Shown here: in pieces, positions 19,301 through 28,000 of the stretch
Position numbering within the stretch: position 1 is the first letter of the stretch
Layout: each line of letters starts with the position of its first letter
Assembly: GCA_963922315.1 (NCBI GenBank)
Contig: CAWUID010000001.1
Location: forward strand, 1-64,000
DNA: 64,000 nucleotides
Direction: 5' to 3'
Origin: JAHDBG01 sp963922315
GTDB taxonomy: Bacteria; Pseudomonadota; Gammaproteobacteria; Chromatiales; Chromatiaceae
Notes under the pieces: generated by a model
What the model was told of the DNA's origin: nothing
The model's database searches: none
What the model saw: only the letters and a program-made list of their open reading frames with translations
Made by a program: the position numbers and the translations under genes

Positions 19301-20176
19301 ATCCAAGGTGGTGCCCCACAAGACGGCCTTTTTGCCGCCGGCATTCATCGCGATGTTGCCACCGATGGTGGAGGCATCCTGTGAGGTGGGATCTACGGCG
19401 AAGACCTGACCATACTGCGCGGCCAGATCGGAAACCCGCCGCGTGACTACCCCAGCTCCGGTGCGTACCGTGGCGACCGGCTTATCCAAGCCGGGTAATG
19501 TGATTGTTTCTATCGACGACAGGTCTTCCAGCTTTTCGGTGTTGATCACCGCACAGTGTGCGTCCAGTGGTACGGCTGAGCCGGTGTAGCCAGTGCCGCC
19601 GCCGCGCGGGATCAAGGTCAGTCCACAATCAATGCAGGCCTTCACAATCGCAGCAATCTCGGCTTCGGTATCCGGTGTGATCACCACGAACGGCATTTCG
19701 ACCCGCCAGTCGGTCGCGTCGGTCGCGTGCGAGACGCGGGCTAGGCCACTGAAGTCGATGTTATCTTTCCGGGTCAGTGGCTTCAGTGCGCGTTGTACTT
19801 TCTGACGTAACGCCAGGGTGGCACTGAACCGGTTGCTGAACTGGTCTACGGCATGCTGTGTGGCGTTCAGCAGGCGTTCTGCCCCCGTATTCTGATTGAT
19901 TCGCTTCGCGAACTGGTTCAGGCGATGGTTGAGCGCGACGATCAGTGCTTTACGCCGGTCCGGGTTATGGATCAGATCGTCCTGCAGGTAGGGATTACGC
20001 TCCACGGCCCACAGATCACCGAGGACCTCAAACAGCATCTGCGCCGAACGCCCGGTGCGACGTGAACCGCGCAATGATTCAATCAGTTGCCAGTTCGGTT
20101 CACCGAGATAACGGATCACGATTTCGCGATCACTCAAAGAGGTGTAGTTGTAAGGAATTTCGCGGAGACGTGGCAT
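16370..20176 (-). CDS. Giant FAD/Fe-S oxidoreductase (DUF3683, D-lactate dehydrogenase-like)
   Basis: 1268-residue fusion. A DUF3683 region occupies roughly the first 150 residues. A VAO-type FAD domain follows (PRGGGTGYTGSAVPLDAH, SQDASTIGGNIAMNAGGKKA), then an FAD-oxidase C-terminal domain with HMHAGDGNVHTNIPVHSHN and the GEHGIGLTKIKYL loop. Next come two ferredoxin-type clusters (CLRCGKCKPKCMTH, CTVCHKCEAPCPVN) and two CCG/heterodisulfide-reductase-type cysteine modules (CCGYPQTSAG, CGTCMDQ, CCGEAGTLGTSRPDIA, CPACQQ). Such proteins are thought to oxidise D-lactate or related 2-hydroxyacids and pass electrons to quinones. The exact substrate is unknown. Confidence 0.88.
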   Translation of the reverse strand: MPRLREIPYNYTSLSDREIVIRYLGEPNWQLIESLRGSRRTGRSAQMLFEVLGDLWAVERNPYLQDDLIHNPDRRKALIVALNHRLNQFAKRINQNTGAERLLNATQHAVDQFSNRFSATLALRQKVQRALKPLTRKDNIDFSGLARVSHATDATDWRVEMPFVVITPDTEAEIAAIVKACIDCGLTLIPRGGGTGYTGSAVPLDAHCAVINTEKLEDLSSIETITLPGLDKPVATVRTGAGVVTRRVSDLAAQYGQVFAVDPTSQDASTIGGNIAMNAGGKKAVLWGTTLDNLASWRMVTPQADWLEVTRLNHNLGRIHDQAEVSFRLQRYAPDGTTPQGAAETLTMPGQAFRKIGLGKDVTDKFLCGLPGVQKEGCDGLITSARFILHRMPTHTRTVCLEFFGQDLAEAVPAIVEITTEIQATDGVQIAGLEHLDERYVKAVGYSTKAARRATPKMVLIADLVSDDEQQVADTASRVIRMAQARQAEGFVAISPAARKKFWADRSRTAAISAHTNAFKINEDVVIPLDRLADYSRGIEQINIEQSIRNKLQTIRAYQTLLTEYPLPEEHDGNILRNKLALARDTVNRVGQRWQTLLDQLEAPVDPAILLPKEAKQQQPGDTCLTMLLRRDIRVSYRQELRAPLRDILQGEELKALREQLRAAHLANKNERLFVALHMHAGDGNVHTNIPVHSHNYQMLQQADQIVAQVMQLAQSLDGVISGEHGIGLTKIKYLTEDKLQDFVVYKQQVDPEQHFNRGKLMPDSGLERAYTPSLQLVKQEAILLEQSELGALNDDIKHCLRCGKCKPKCMTHVPRANLLYSPRNKILGTGLVIEAFLYEEQTRRGVALQHFDEMNDIADHCTVCHKCEAPCPVNIDFGEVTIRMRKILHDTGKKKRNLGTWAAMQFLNTTHPTTIKWLRKGMIDWGFKGLSLMHDLARRSGLLPADQPPAATNGKIQISTVAVDMIRRPIRVELPKQSYRAALGLEKADYIPIIRDPERTAEQHDAVFYFPGCGSERLFSDIGLATIAMLYQTGASTVLPPGYLCCGYPQTSAGQAAKGQQITTENRVLFHRVANTLNYLNIQTVVVSCGTCMDQLLKYEFEQIFPGCRLLDIHEYLVEQGLSLDGVDGVQYLYHDPCHSPMKQQNPIQVASTLMGKDVALSDRCCGEAGTLGTSRPDIANQLRYRKQAELEQGIRDLTGQTRAAEGQVKLLTSCPACQQGLTRYGDATGLKTDYIVVEMAKHLLGEGWQAQFLQKAQQGGVERVLL

Positions 20177-20182
20177 CGTGGT

Positions 20183-21127
20183 TTACTGACCCGGTTGTGA
20201 GTTCAGGATCTGTGATAAGTGTCGGGCACTCAGGATTTGTTCAGACCAGTGTTGTAATGTGTCGGCATCTGCCTGCGCAACTTGTTCGTGTACGGTTGCA
20301 TTCACTTCTGCGCCGAATTTCAGTTTCAGTTGTGTCAGTAAGACTCTGGCGGCACCGCGCTGGATGCCTGCTGATACACCTTCCTGACGGCCTTCCTGAC
20401 GGCCTTCCTGACGACCTTCCTGCCAGCCTTCCTGGCGGGCCTGAGCTAATCTTCCCATCATGATGTGTTCCTCCTCAGGGTAGTCACGTTGATATTGCTG
20501 TTGTTCCTGTGCAGACAGGTTGCCGTAAATATCAATAAAATCAATATATTTCGCTTGTTTGTCCGGTCGTTGTTCCAGATGCAGCAGGCGGCGCATGGAT
20601 TGGGCGTATACGGCGACCTTGTCCTGCGCATCATAGCGCATGTTCAGCAGATTTAAGCAGGCGACAATATTGTCGCTGTCCTGATACGTGGTATAGGACA
20701 GGCGCGGCAGATGACACGCAACATAGCGAAAGCCGAGGTAAGGTTCTTCGCCACTGCCTAAATGCAGATATTGGGCACATTTACCCGCATGCAGAAAAAT
20801 GACCACCGGGACAACCTGGTCGGTCTGGTACAGCTCGGCCAGATCCAGACAATAATGTGCCAGCCGGTAGATGGAAAAGCGACGCGGTTCTGTGTCTTCT
20901 TCGACCACAAATAATAAGGTCGCCCGTTCACCATCCGGCCATTCGATCTGTAACGGACAGTCCAGCTCACGAAAACGATCACCTAACCGGTGTTTCAGCT
21001 GCTCCTGGCGCAGCGGCGTGATTTTAAAGTTGCCACTCAGTTTTTGTGCTTCTGCCGGAGCAAAAAAGCGCAATGCCTCCAGTGGATAGTCCAGCAGCAT
21101 ATTCTTGAAATTCTGATCATGCGACAT
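20183..21127 (-). CDS. Rpn-like/DUF4351-type protein with Gln-Glu-Gly repeats
   Basis: 314-residue protein of the broad Rpn/YhgA-like transposase-nuclease group. The N-terminus has SHDQNFKNMLLDYPLEALRFF, and the core LFVVEEDTEPRRFSIYRLAHYCLDL contains an acidic E-x-D instead of the usual E-x-Q. This suggests a diverged or inactive nuclease centre. A (R/W)QEG repeat encoded by a 12-bp tandem array separates the core from a helical C-terminus (RVLLTQLKLKFGAEV...), the layout of DUF4351 proteins. It sits 6 bp upstream of the FAD/Fe-S oxidoreductase on the same strand, so it may be co-transcribed. Confidence 0.65.
   Translation of the reverse strand: MSHDQNFKNMLLDYPLEALRFFAPAEAQKLSGNFKITPLRQEQLKHRLGDRFRELDCPLQIEWPDGERATLLFVVEEDTEPRRFSIYRLAHYCLDLAELYQTDQVVPVVIFLHAGKCAQYLHLGSGEEPYLGFRYVACHLPRLSYTTYQDSDNIVACLNLLNMRYDAQDKVAVYAQSMRRLLHLEQRPDKQAKYIDFIDIYGNLSAQEQQQYQRDYPEEEHIMMGRLAQARQEGWQEGRQEGRQEGRQEGVSAGIQRGAARVLLTQLKLKFGAEVNATVHEQVAQADADTLQHWSEQILSARHLSQILNSQPGQ
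20379..20438. repeat. Five 12-bp tandem repeats
   Basis: Five adjoining 12-bp units of the form ccttcctgNNNN (20379, 20391, 20403, 20415, 20427). The first two are identical and the others differ only in the last four bases. They encode the QEG repeats of the Rpn-like protein. Such arrays can change copy number by slippage without breaking the frame. Confidence 0.9.
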
Positions 21128-21147
21128 CGGATCTTTTCCTCGGCGTC

Positions 21148-21170
21148 AGTGTGCGACGGTGCTGCACACT
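21148..21170 (-). terminator. Hairpin after the asparaginase gene
   Basis: AGTGTGC (21148-21154) pairs with GCACACT (21164-21170) around a nine-base loop. It begins at the asparaginase stop and precedes the Rpn-like gene by about 20 bp. It could partly separate the two genes. No U-tract. Confidence 0.3.
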
Positions 21171-22702
21171 CAGGATTTGGCATACACCGCCAGATACAGC
21201 CCTTTGAAGAATAACTTCATTCGTGGTGAGTTGGTGATCAGGGTCAGAATCACGTCGCCACTGCCGATCACATTTTGCGTTTTGTAGGTGATGTTCTGCA
21301 TCCGGGTCTGAGTCGGTTTGTCGGCTTCATGCACAAAACTAATGCTGGCGACACACCGTGCTTCATCTGCAGTTGTACGGTGATCAGCACGTGGCATATT
21401 CATGAAGACCCGCACATCTACCCGTTCACCATCCTCCACGCCGGTTACACCCAGGCCAAACAGGCACAGCATGGCGCGTGAAATCCGGTCGCGATCCAAC
21501 CGTTCATCCGGCGCGGCGGACGCAGTAAATACCGACACCGGGTTGTCTGCCGCAACCGCTCCGTAACGCAAATCAAACAGATTTTCGGTTTGTTCACCGC
21601 GTTGGCTGATCTGCATCTGCGTGGCCCGATCAGTACCCACCTGTGTCCCCAATGTCCACATCAGTTTTGTCAGGGCGGCTTCCGGCGTCATGTCCAGGCC
21701 GGATAACACCCCACATTCCAGAATGCCACAGCTTGCCGCATATAAGCCCATCTCGACGGTGCCCTGAAGACATTGTGAGATATTCACAATCAGACGCCCA
21801 CCGGAAATTGCTTCAGGCTGTATATCACCGGCCATATTGATCAGTGCATCGCCTTGTACGGATTGTGCTATGACATGCAGCAAGTCGATATCGCCTGGTG
21901 CGTTACCGGAGCCGTAGGTATGTAACACAATGCCTTCGACGGACTGGTCTAAAAATAACTGACGTATCGGGTGGGTAGTAATGCCGGGAAACAGACTAAC
22001 ACTGCAGACCTGAGAGGCCAGGTCTGCCTTAATACAAAGTTGTTTGCCTTCAGGGCGAGGTAACAAATCATTAGTGTTAATCTTGATTTGAGCGCCTATG
22101 GTACCCAGTGGCGGGAAATTGGGTGAGTCGAACCCCGCTTGATCTGAAGTACTGATTTTGGTGGCACGGCAGCCACGTAAGATCTTATCGGCAAATACGA
22201 TCACCACTTCCGGGATCAGGGGTAAATCTGTTACTTGATACCCGGCAACCTTGATTGCATGGGTGAGGTTGGCGATCGCGTCGGTATTCGGAGCACTAAT
22301 CGGTTGTTGTGATCCGGTGAACACGACAGGCTTTTCCAGATTCTCGAATATAAAGCTTAAGGCTGAACTGGTATAAGCCATCGTATCTGTGCCATGCAGC
22401 ACAACAAAGCCATCATAATCGGTATAGGCCGCCTGAATTTTTTGTGCGATCTGTGTCCAGTATGCTGGTGAGATGTCAGAAGAGTCAACCGGTTCAATAC
22501 TGTCGAAATCCAGCTGAATCATATTGCCGCCATCCAGTTTCAGAAAATCCGGCTTTTGTGGTTCAGTTGCTGCAATGCCTGGTATATGACGCAATAAGTC
22601 AGAGAATGGCTTGGGTGCTAAGGAGCTGTATGGATCATGCGGGTTGTCAGGAGCCATACCAATGGTTCCCCCTGTATACAAAATATAAATCCGCGTTGCC
22701 AT
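21170..22702 (-). CDS. L-asparaginase with long C-terminal extension
   Basis: Hydrolyses asparagine to aspartate and ammonia. The two threonine motifs are present: ILYTGGTIGM near residue 12 and VLHGTDTMAYTSSAL near residue 100, with the catalytic lysine further on (RGCRATKIS). I start at 22702 because the protein then begins ATRIYILYTGGTIGM, as in type I enzymes; two further upstream codons are possible. No signal peptide, so it is cytoplasmic. The asparaginase core ends near residue 340. About 160 extra residues follow, ending RMKLFFKGLYLAVYAKS, with no motif I recognise. It is divergent from the glycosyltransferase locus. Confidence 0.9.
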   Translation of the reverse strand: MATRIYILYTGGTIGMAPDNPHDPYSSLAPKPFSDLLRHIPGIAATEPQKPDFLKLDGGNMIQLDFDSIEPVDSSDISPAYWTQIAQKIQAAYTDYDGFVVLHGTDTMAYTSSALSFIFENLEKPVVFTGSQQPISAPNTDAIANLTHAIKVAGYQVTDLPLIPEVVIVFADKILRGCRATKISTSDQAGFDSPNFPPLGTIGAQIKINTNDLLPRPEGKQLCIKADLASQVCSVSLFPGITTHPIRQLFLDQSVEGIVLHTYGSGNAPGDIDLLHVIAQSVQGDALINMAGDIQPEAISGGRLIVNISQCLQGTVEMGLYAASCGILECGVLSGLDMTPEAALTKLMWTLGTQVGTDRATQMQISQRGEQTENLFDLRYGAVAADNPVSVFTASAAPDERLDRDRISRAMLCLFGLGVTGVEDGERVDVRVFMNMPRADHRTTADEARCVASISFVHEADKPTQTRMQNITYKTQNVIGSGDVILTLITNSPRMKLFFKGLYLAVYAKS

Positions 22703-22739
22703 CATGATAGGTCGTTGATAAGAGATCACTCAGGAGTCA

Positions 22740-24455
22740 GTGATGATTGCATTTTTACATGGCTATCTGCTGGATGGCTCCGGCAGTAATCTATGGACCC
22801 GGTCGATGATAGAGTTGCTCTGTCGGCAGGGTGAAACAGTACACCTGGTCTGTCAGGAAGGACAACCTGAGTGCTATCCGTTCATCAACGAAATGTTGGT
22901 GTATCACCCGGATGATCGCCGGGAAACGGTATGGCAGCGCAGTACACCGTCAGTATATCCGGGCACCTGTATTCTGCATAAGCCGTTACTGGGCGGGCGG
23001 TTACCGGTGTATGTGGTGGATCGTTATGCTGAATTTGCTGATGTACGCCCGATGGTGGCGTGGTGTGATGAGGAGATTGAAGCCTATATGCATCAGCATC
23101 AGCGGGTGTTAAGCGATATTCTGCAGACTTATCCGGTACGGATGATTGATGCGAATCATGCGGTATTAATGTCGGTGGTGGCGCAACGGGTGGCCTAGTC
23201 ATGTGCGGTTCCGTATGTGATCACACCGCATGGTAGTGCGATTGAATATGCGGTGAAGCGGGATCAGCGCTTTTATCGTTATGCTGAACAGGCCTTCCGG
23301 GGCGCACAACGGATTTATGCGCTGAGCACGGAGATGGTGGACAGGATCAGCACGCTGTTTACTGACCTGCCTGGTCTGGCATCCAAAATCTGTTTGCTCA
23401 ACACCGGGGTGGATACGCGCCTGTTTGCTCCGGTACCGCCAGTTCAGGGTGTAGCGAGTCTGCGTCGGTTTTATCCTGACCTGAAGTCACAGCACATAGT
23501 TTCTGACAGGTTGCAGGTTGTATCTCAGTTGGTAGATCGAGTGCAGGATGGTGCTGGTTATATGGCAGTGACGCCTCGTTTTGCTGATAGTTGGCAGGTG
23601 TATGATTGTGATTTGCCTGAAACGGCGGCCTGGGTTGAGCAAACCGGATACGGTCAGCACAAGGTACCGGATGTTGAGAATTTCCGCACATTGACAGAAA
23701 TTGACGTAACACAGGCAAAGATGCTGGTTTTTGTCGGTCGGCTGATTGTGAATAAGGGACTGTTTACCCTGATTGCCGCATTGCCCGGCATTTTGTCACA
23801 AAACCCGGATGCCCGATTGGTGATTGTTGGACACGGGCCGCAGCGCGCGGTATTGGAGGCGCTGGTCTTTGCTCTCAGTACAGGTGATGCCGGATTGTTT
23901 TGCCGGTTGTTGCAGTTGGGCCGGTGTATTGAGCTACACGAAGTGGCTGCATTCGCGCCGGTTGAGATGTATTTTGCGCAGCTTAAAGCGCAGGGTGAGT
24001 GGGAAGATTATTTTTTGCTGGCACAACAACATGTCCGGGTTGAGCGGGTGATTTTTGCCGGCTATCTGCCGCATGCCGCATTGTGTCACGTGTTGCCAGT
24101 ATGTGATGTTGCGATTTTTCCTTCGGTGCTGGCAGAAGCAGCACCACTGGTGTTTCTGGAAGCGATTGCAGCGGGTTGTTTTCCGCTCGGTACCGATTTT
24201 GCTGGGATGGCGGCTTGTATTCAGGCTGCGGCAACGGCATTGCCTGCGGAAATTAGCGACATCATGCGGCTGCGGTCAGACCTGGCGCATACCTTGTCTG
24301 ACATTGTGCGACAGACTACGCTGGCGTTGCAGACGAATGGTGCTTATCAGCAGTCATTGCGTGACTGGGTTGTTGCGGATCATGACTGGGATCAGGTTTG
24401 TCAACGTCTGCGGCAGGATTTGGCTCGTCTCGCAGATTGCTCAGTAAGTGAATAA
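22740..24455 (+). pseudogene. Family-4 glycosyltransferase interrupted by one amber codon
   Basis: One continuous frame of 571 codons is broken only by TAG at 23196-23198 (codon 153). Upstream is the N-terminal Rossmann half (AFLHGYLLDGSGSNLWTRSM). Directly after the stop the same frame resumes with CAVPYVITPHGSAIEYAVKRD and continues through the donor-binding half (MLVFVGRLIVNKGLFTLIAAL and FPSVLAEAAPLVFLEAIAAG, the GT4 E-x7-E type motif). A good AGGAG precedes the ATG. Either the gene was recently inactivated, the TAG is read through or suppressed, or the base is a sequencing error. Two separate proteins are less likely because each half lacks the other's domain. Confidence 0.8.
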
Positions 24456-24462
24456 TTTTGCA

Positions 24463-24489
24463 GCAATTGTAGCAGATTGCTACAATTGC
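24463..24489 (+). terminator. 12-bp perfect hairpin after the glycosyltransferase
   Basis: GCAATTGTAGCA (24463-24474) and TGCTACAATTGC (24478-24489) are perfect reverse complements with a three-base loop, eight bases past the stop. It may terminate the upstream transcript. It may also be the operator of the TA module that starts 47 bp later. No U-tract. Confidence 0.5.
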
Positions 24490-24491
24490 CC

Positions 24492-24517
24492 AGCCTTGGT
24501 CAAGTTTGGCCAAGGCT
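24492..24517 (+). promoter_or_regulatory. Inverted repeat upstream of the ParD-like antitoxin
   Basis: AGCCTTGG (24492-24499) and CCAAGGCT (24510-24517) flank ten bases just upstream of the antitoxin Shine-Dalgarno. The position suits an autoregulatory operator bound by the TA complex. Terminator function is the alternative. Confidence 0.35.
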
Positions 24518-24535
24518 CATTTCAGGAGCAATATT

Positions 24536-24757
24536 ATGGCAACCGCTAGTATTCGTATTGATCATGATTTGTTTGATAAAGCGGCCATCATGGCGAATGC
24601 GTTTAATCGTACGACGCCGAAACAGGTTGAGCATTGGGCGAAAATCGGGGAGATTATGGAAGATAACCCCGATTTACCCTATGCGTTTGTCCGGCAGGCG
24701 ATGATTGCGAAGGCTGAGCAGGCAGCTGGTAAGCTGGAAGCTTACACCTTTGGCTGA
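24536..24757 (+). CDS. ParD-like antitoxin
   Basis: 73-residue antitoxin of the ParD-like family. The N-terminal ribbon-helix-helix reads ATASIRIDHDLFDKAAIMANAFNRTTPKQVEHWAKIG, and the C-terminal tail should wrap the toxin. I choose the ATG at 24536 because CAGGAGCA precedes it by about seven bases. Its stop overlaps the toxin start by 8 bp, the usual order for this class. It should repress its own promoter. Confidence 0.85.
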   Translation: MATASIRIDHDLFDKAAIMANAFNRTTPKQVEHWAKIGEIMEDNPDLPYAFVRQAMIAKAEQAAGKLEAYTFG

Positions 24758-25040
24758 AATCACCCGGATTCTGCAGACACCGACTTTCAGAAAAGCGTTG
24801 AAAAAATTGCACAAAAACCAGAAAACGGCTCTGGATGCTGCGGTAAAAGCCTTGGTGCAGAATCCTTATCTGGGTGAGCAGAAGAAAGGTGATCTGGCTT
24901 TCCTGCGAGTATACAAATTCAAAATGATGAAGCAGTTAACCTTGTTAAGTTATCGCTATGAGGAAGATACCGTGACGTTGGAGCTGATGGCGCTGGGCGC
25001 ACATGAAAATTTTTATCGTGATGTGAAGCACATCTTCTGA
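24750..25040 (+). CDS. RelE/ParE-family toxin
   Basis: Toxin partner of the ParD-like antitoxin. The likely start is TTG at 24750, which gives AEITRILQTPTFRKALKKLHKNQK, a typical N-terminus of this group, and an 8-bp overlap with the antitoxin. The compact RelE/ParE fold is visible in QNPYLGEQKKGDLAFLRVYKFKMMKQLTLLSYRYEE. Whether it cleaves ribosome-bound mRNA or poisons gyrase cannot be told from sequence. It is convergent with hrpA, 17 bp away. Confidence 0.82.
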   Translation: MAEITRILQTPTFRKALKKLHKNQKTALDAAVKALVQNPYLGEQKKGDLAFLRVYKFKMMKQLTLLSYRYEEDTVTLELMALGAHENFYRDVKHIF

Positions 25041-25057
25041 ATCGTTTTTCGTGTGGT

Positions 25058-28000
25058 CTACAGGCTGAGCTGCTGCCAGGTTTTTTCGATACGGCGTACC
25101 GAGATCGGGTAGGGTGTGCCCAGTTGCTGGGCGAACAGGGAGACACGCAATTCTTCCAGTTGCCAGCGTATCTGTGCCAAGCGTGTGTCGTCGGGTTGTT
25201 GGATGATGCGTTGTTGCCAGCGTTTTTGAATGGCCGCCATCGCCTGTATCTGTTGCTGGTCACGGGCCTGGCCGCCGGTGCGTAGCCGAGTCAGGCGCTG
25301 GTGGATTGCCTGTAGGTAGCGCGGATAGTGCAGGAGCTGTGCGACCGGGGTCTGTTGCACAAAGCCCGCATAAAGCAGTCGGTGTAGCTGTGCTTGCACA
25401 TCGGTGACGGTGGCTCGCTGGCTTGCCTGTGTATGCTGGCTCAGCGCCTGGTGTATTTGTTCGTACTGTGCCAGGCTATCGCGTACGACGGTATGCAGTT
25501 GTTGATAGGCCGAATACAGGTTTGTCTTGCCTTGTTCGTAGCAGGCGTTGAATTGTTTTGCATCCCGAATCAGAGTCGGGTCTTGTTCTGTGAGAAAAGT
25601 CCGTGTGATTGCTTGCCGGATCAATTGTTCCGTTAGTGGTAGGGATTCGGCTGGCGTGTCGGTGGTAGTCGAGAGCTGGCTATAGCGCCAGCTGGTTTGG
25701 GTGTCCGGCGCGTCCCGCCGCAGGTCGCGTATCCGGCGTGATTGGCGCAGCATGAGCAGTCGGGTCAGGCCTTGCTGGTGTAGTTCAGCGGCCTGTTCTC
25801 TGGATGTCAGGCAACGTACTGCGACACTGTCGCCTTCGTCTGCCAGAGCTGGATAGGCTCGAAGTTGGAGTCCGTCCTGCTGAGTGGTGATGTGTTCTGG
25901 CAGGCGACCGCAAGTCCAGTCGCGCAATCCGCGTTGTTGTAGTGATGTTGGACTATGTAGGGTGATTGCGCTGGCTGCCTGGCCATAGCGGCGCTGCAGG
26001 TCGGTCAGATCGCGTGATACAGCTAGTTCGCGTGCGCCGTCCATCACGCAGATGCGCAGACGCAGATATGGTTCCAGTGCATGGGGTTGCCAGACGTCTT
26101 CCGGAATGTGCAATTGGCGCACTTGTCGCAGTGCGGCGGCGAAGGTCTGGTGTAGCGGCCTGTCTTCCGGCTGCATCTGTGCCAGGCTGTCACGCACGGT
26201 ATCTGCCAGAGGAACGCATTCGCGGCGCAGGGGTTTGGGCAGGGTCTTCAGCAGGGCGGTCAGCTTGGCATGGATCAGGCCAGGGATCAGCCAGTCGATC
26301 TGGCCCTGGCTGAGTTGTGGCAGCAGGCTGAGCGGAATTTGTACACTGATTCCATCTTGCGGCTCGCCGGGTGTAAACGCATACCGGAGTGGCAGCGGTG
26401 TGTCATTCAGCAGCAGGTATTCGGGATAGTCGGCAGCGTCCGGGCCAGGTGCTGTGGTGCGGAGGTCGTCGGGTGCAAAGTGCAGAGCAGTGGCCTGGCC
26501 AGGCTGGCGCAGCCAGTGTTCCAGTTGGCGGGTATCGGCGATGTCTGGTGGAATGCGGGCGTCGTACCAGTCGTAGCGTTGGCTGTCATCGATCAGCAGA
26601 TCGCAGCGTCGTATTTTGGCTTCTTGTGCCCGAATGGCGCCGATCTGTGTCTGGTTATGTTCCCAGAAAGATGCCTGCCAGCAGGCATCGCCCATCACCA
26701 GGGCGTGCTGGATAAAGATCTCGCGGGCATGTGCCGGGTTGAGTGGTGCATAGGGTTTGCGCCGCTGGGTGGCGATCGGCAGGCCATACAAATGCAGAGT
26801 TTCGTAGGTGATCACGCGTTCGCTTGGTGCATGCCATTCTGGTTCTGCATAAGTTTTTTGTAACAGATGGTGCGCTTGCGCTTCCAGCCAGGCGGGTTTG
26901 ATGCGTGCTACCAGACGGGCATATACGCGCTGGGTTTCGATCAGTTCGACCGCCATGATCCAGCGGGACGCGGTTTTGTGTGCACCTGGCGTCAGGTGGA
27001 AGCGCTGCTGGCGTGCACCCTGGTAGACTCGGTTCTGGCCCTGTTCGCGCAGGCCGATCTGGCTGAGTAACCCGCTCAGTATCGCCTGATGAATCTGATC
27101 TTCGCTGGCGGGGGTCGTGTTTGGTCGATAGCGCATCGCTTGCATTTGTTGTTGCAGTTGCTGATGCAATGCGTGCCATTCGCGAACCCGGTGTGGTGCC
27201 AGTTGTTGTGTCTGGCACCAGGTGTGGAATGCGCGGCGGCTGTGTTGTTGGCGAGCTTGTTGTTGGGTGTGCCAGAGGTTCAGCAGGGTGATGAAGTCGG
27301 AGTGCGGATGGCACCAATCGGCTGGTGGAGTACCGCGTACTGGTTCGCGCGGATCCGGGATCGCGAGGGCCGCAGCAATGATCAGGATTTCGCGCAGGCA
27401 GTGATAACGTGGTGCTGCCAGCAGCATGCGTCCGATACGTGGATCAACCGGGATGCGGGCCAATTTGCGGCCTGACCGGGTGATCTGGTGTTGCGTCGTC
27501 ACAGCACCGAGTTCGTGCAGAACACGGTAGCCATCACGAATTGCCCGTTGATCGGGTGGTTGGACAAACGGGAAGCTGGCGATATCGCCCAGGCGCAGGG
27601 CCTGCATGCGCAGGATGATGGCGGCCAGGTTGGTGCGCAGGATCTCTGGCTCGGTGTAGGCTGGGCGGCTGGCAAAGTCTGCTTCGCTGTATAACCGGAT
27701 ACACACGCCGGGCGCGACCCGCCCGCAGCGTCCGCTGCGTTGTGCCGCGCTGGCTTGCGAGATCGGTTCTATCGGCAGGCGTTGTAGTTTGCTACGCGGG
27801 CTGTAGCGGCTGATCCGGGCCAGTCCGGTATCAATCACATAGCGGATACCTGGTACGGTGAGTGACGTTTCGGCAACGTTGGTGGCCAGTACCAGACGGC
27901 GGCGTTTGTGGTTGGGAGCAAAGATGCGAGCCTGATCGGTTGCACGTTGGCGGGCATACAGCGGCAGGATGTCCAGTTCTGATCCGTATGGTTTGCGCAG

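Noticed and set aside
20379..20438. Regular 12-bp repeats that might suggest a small CRISPR array
   Set aside because: Units are contiguous, without spacers, and encode an in-frame protein repeat.
23196..23198. Amber codon as pyrrolysine or programmed recoding
   Set aside because: No pyl genes or recoding structure are visible, and glycosyltransferases are not known to use it; simple nonsense mutation is more likely.
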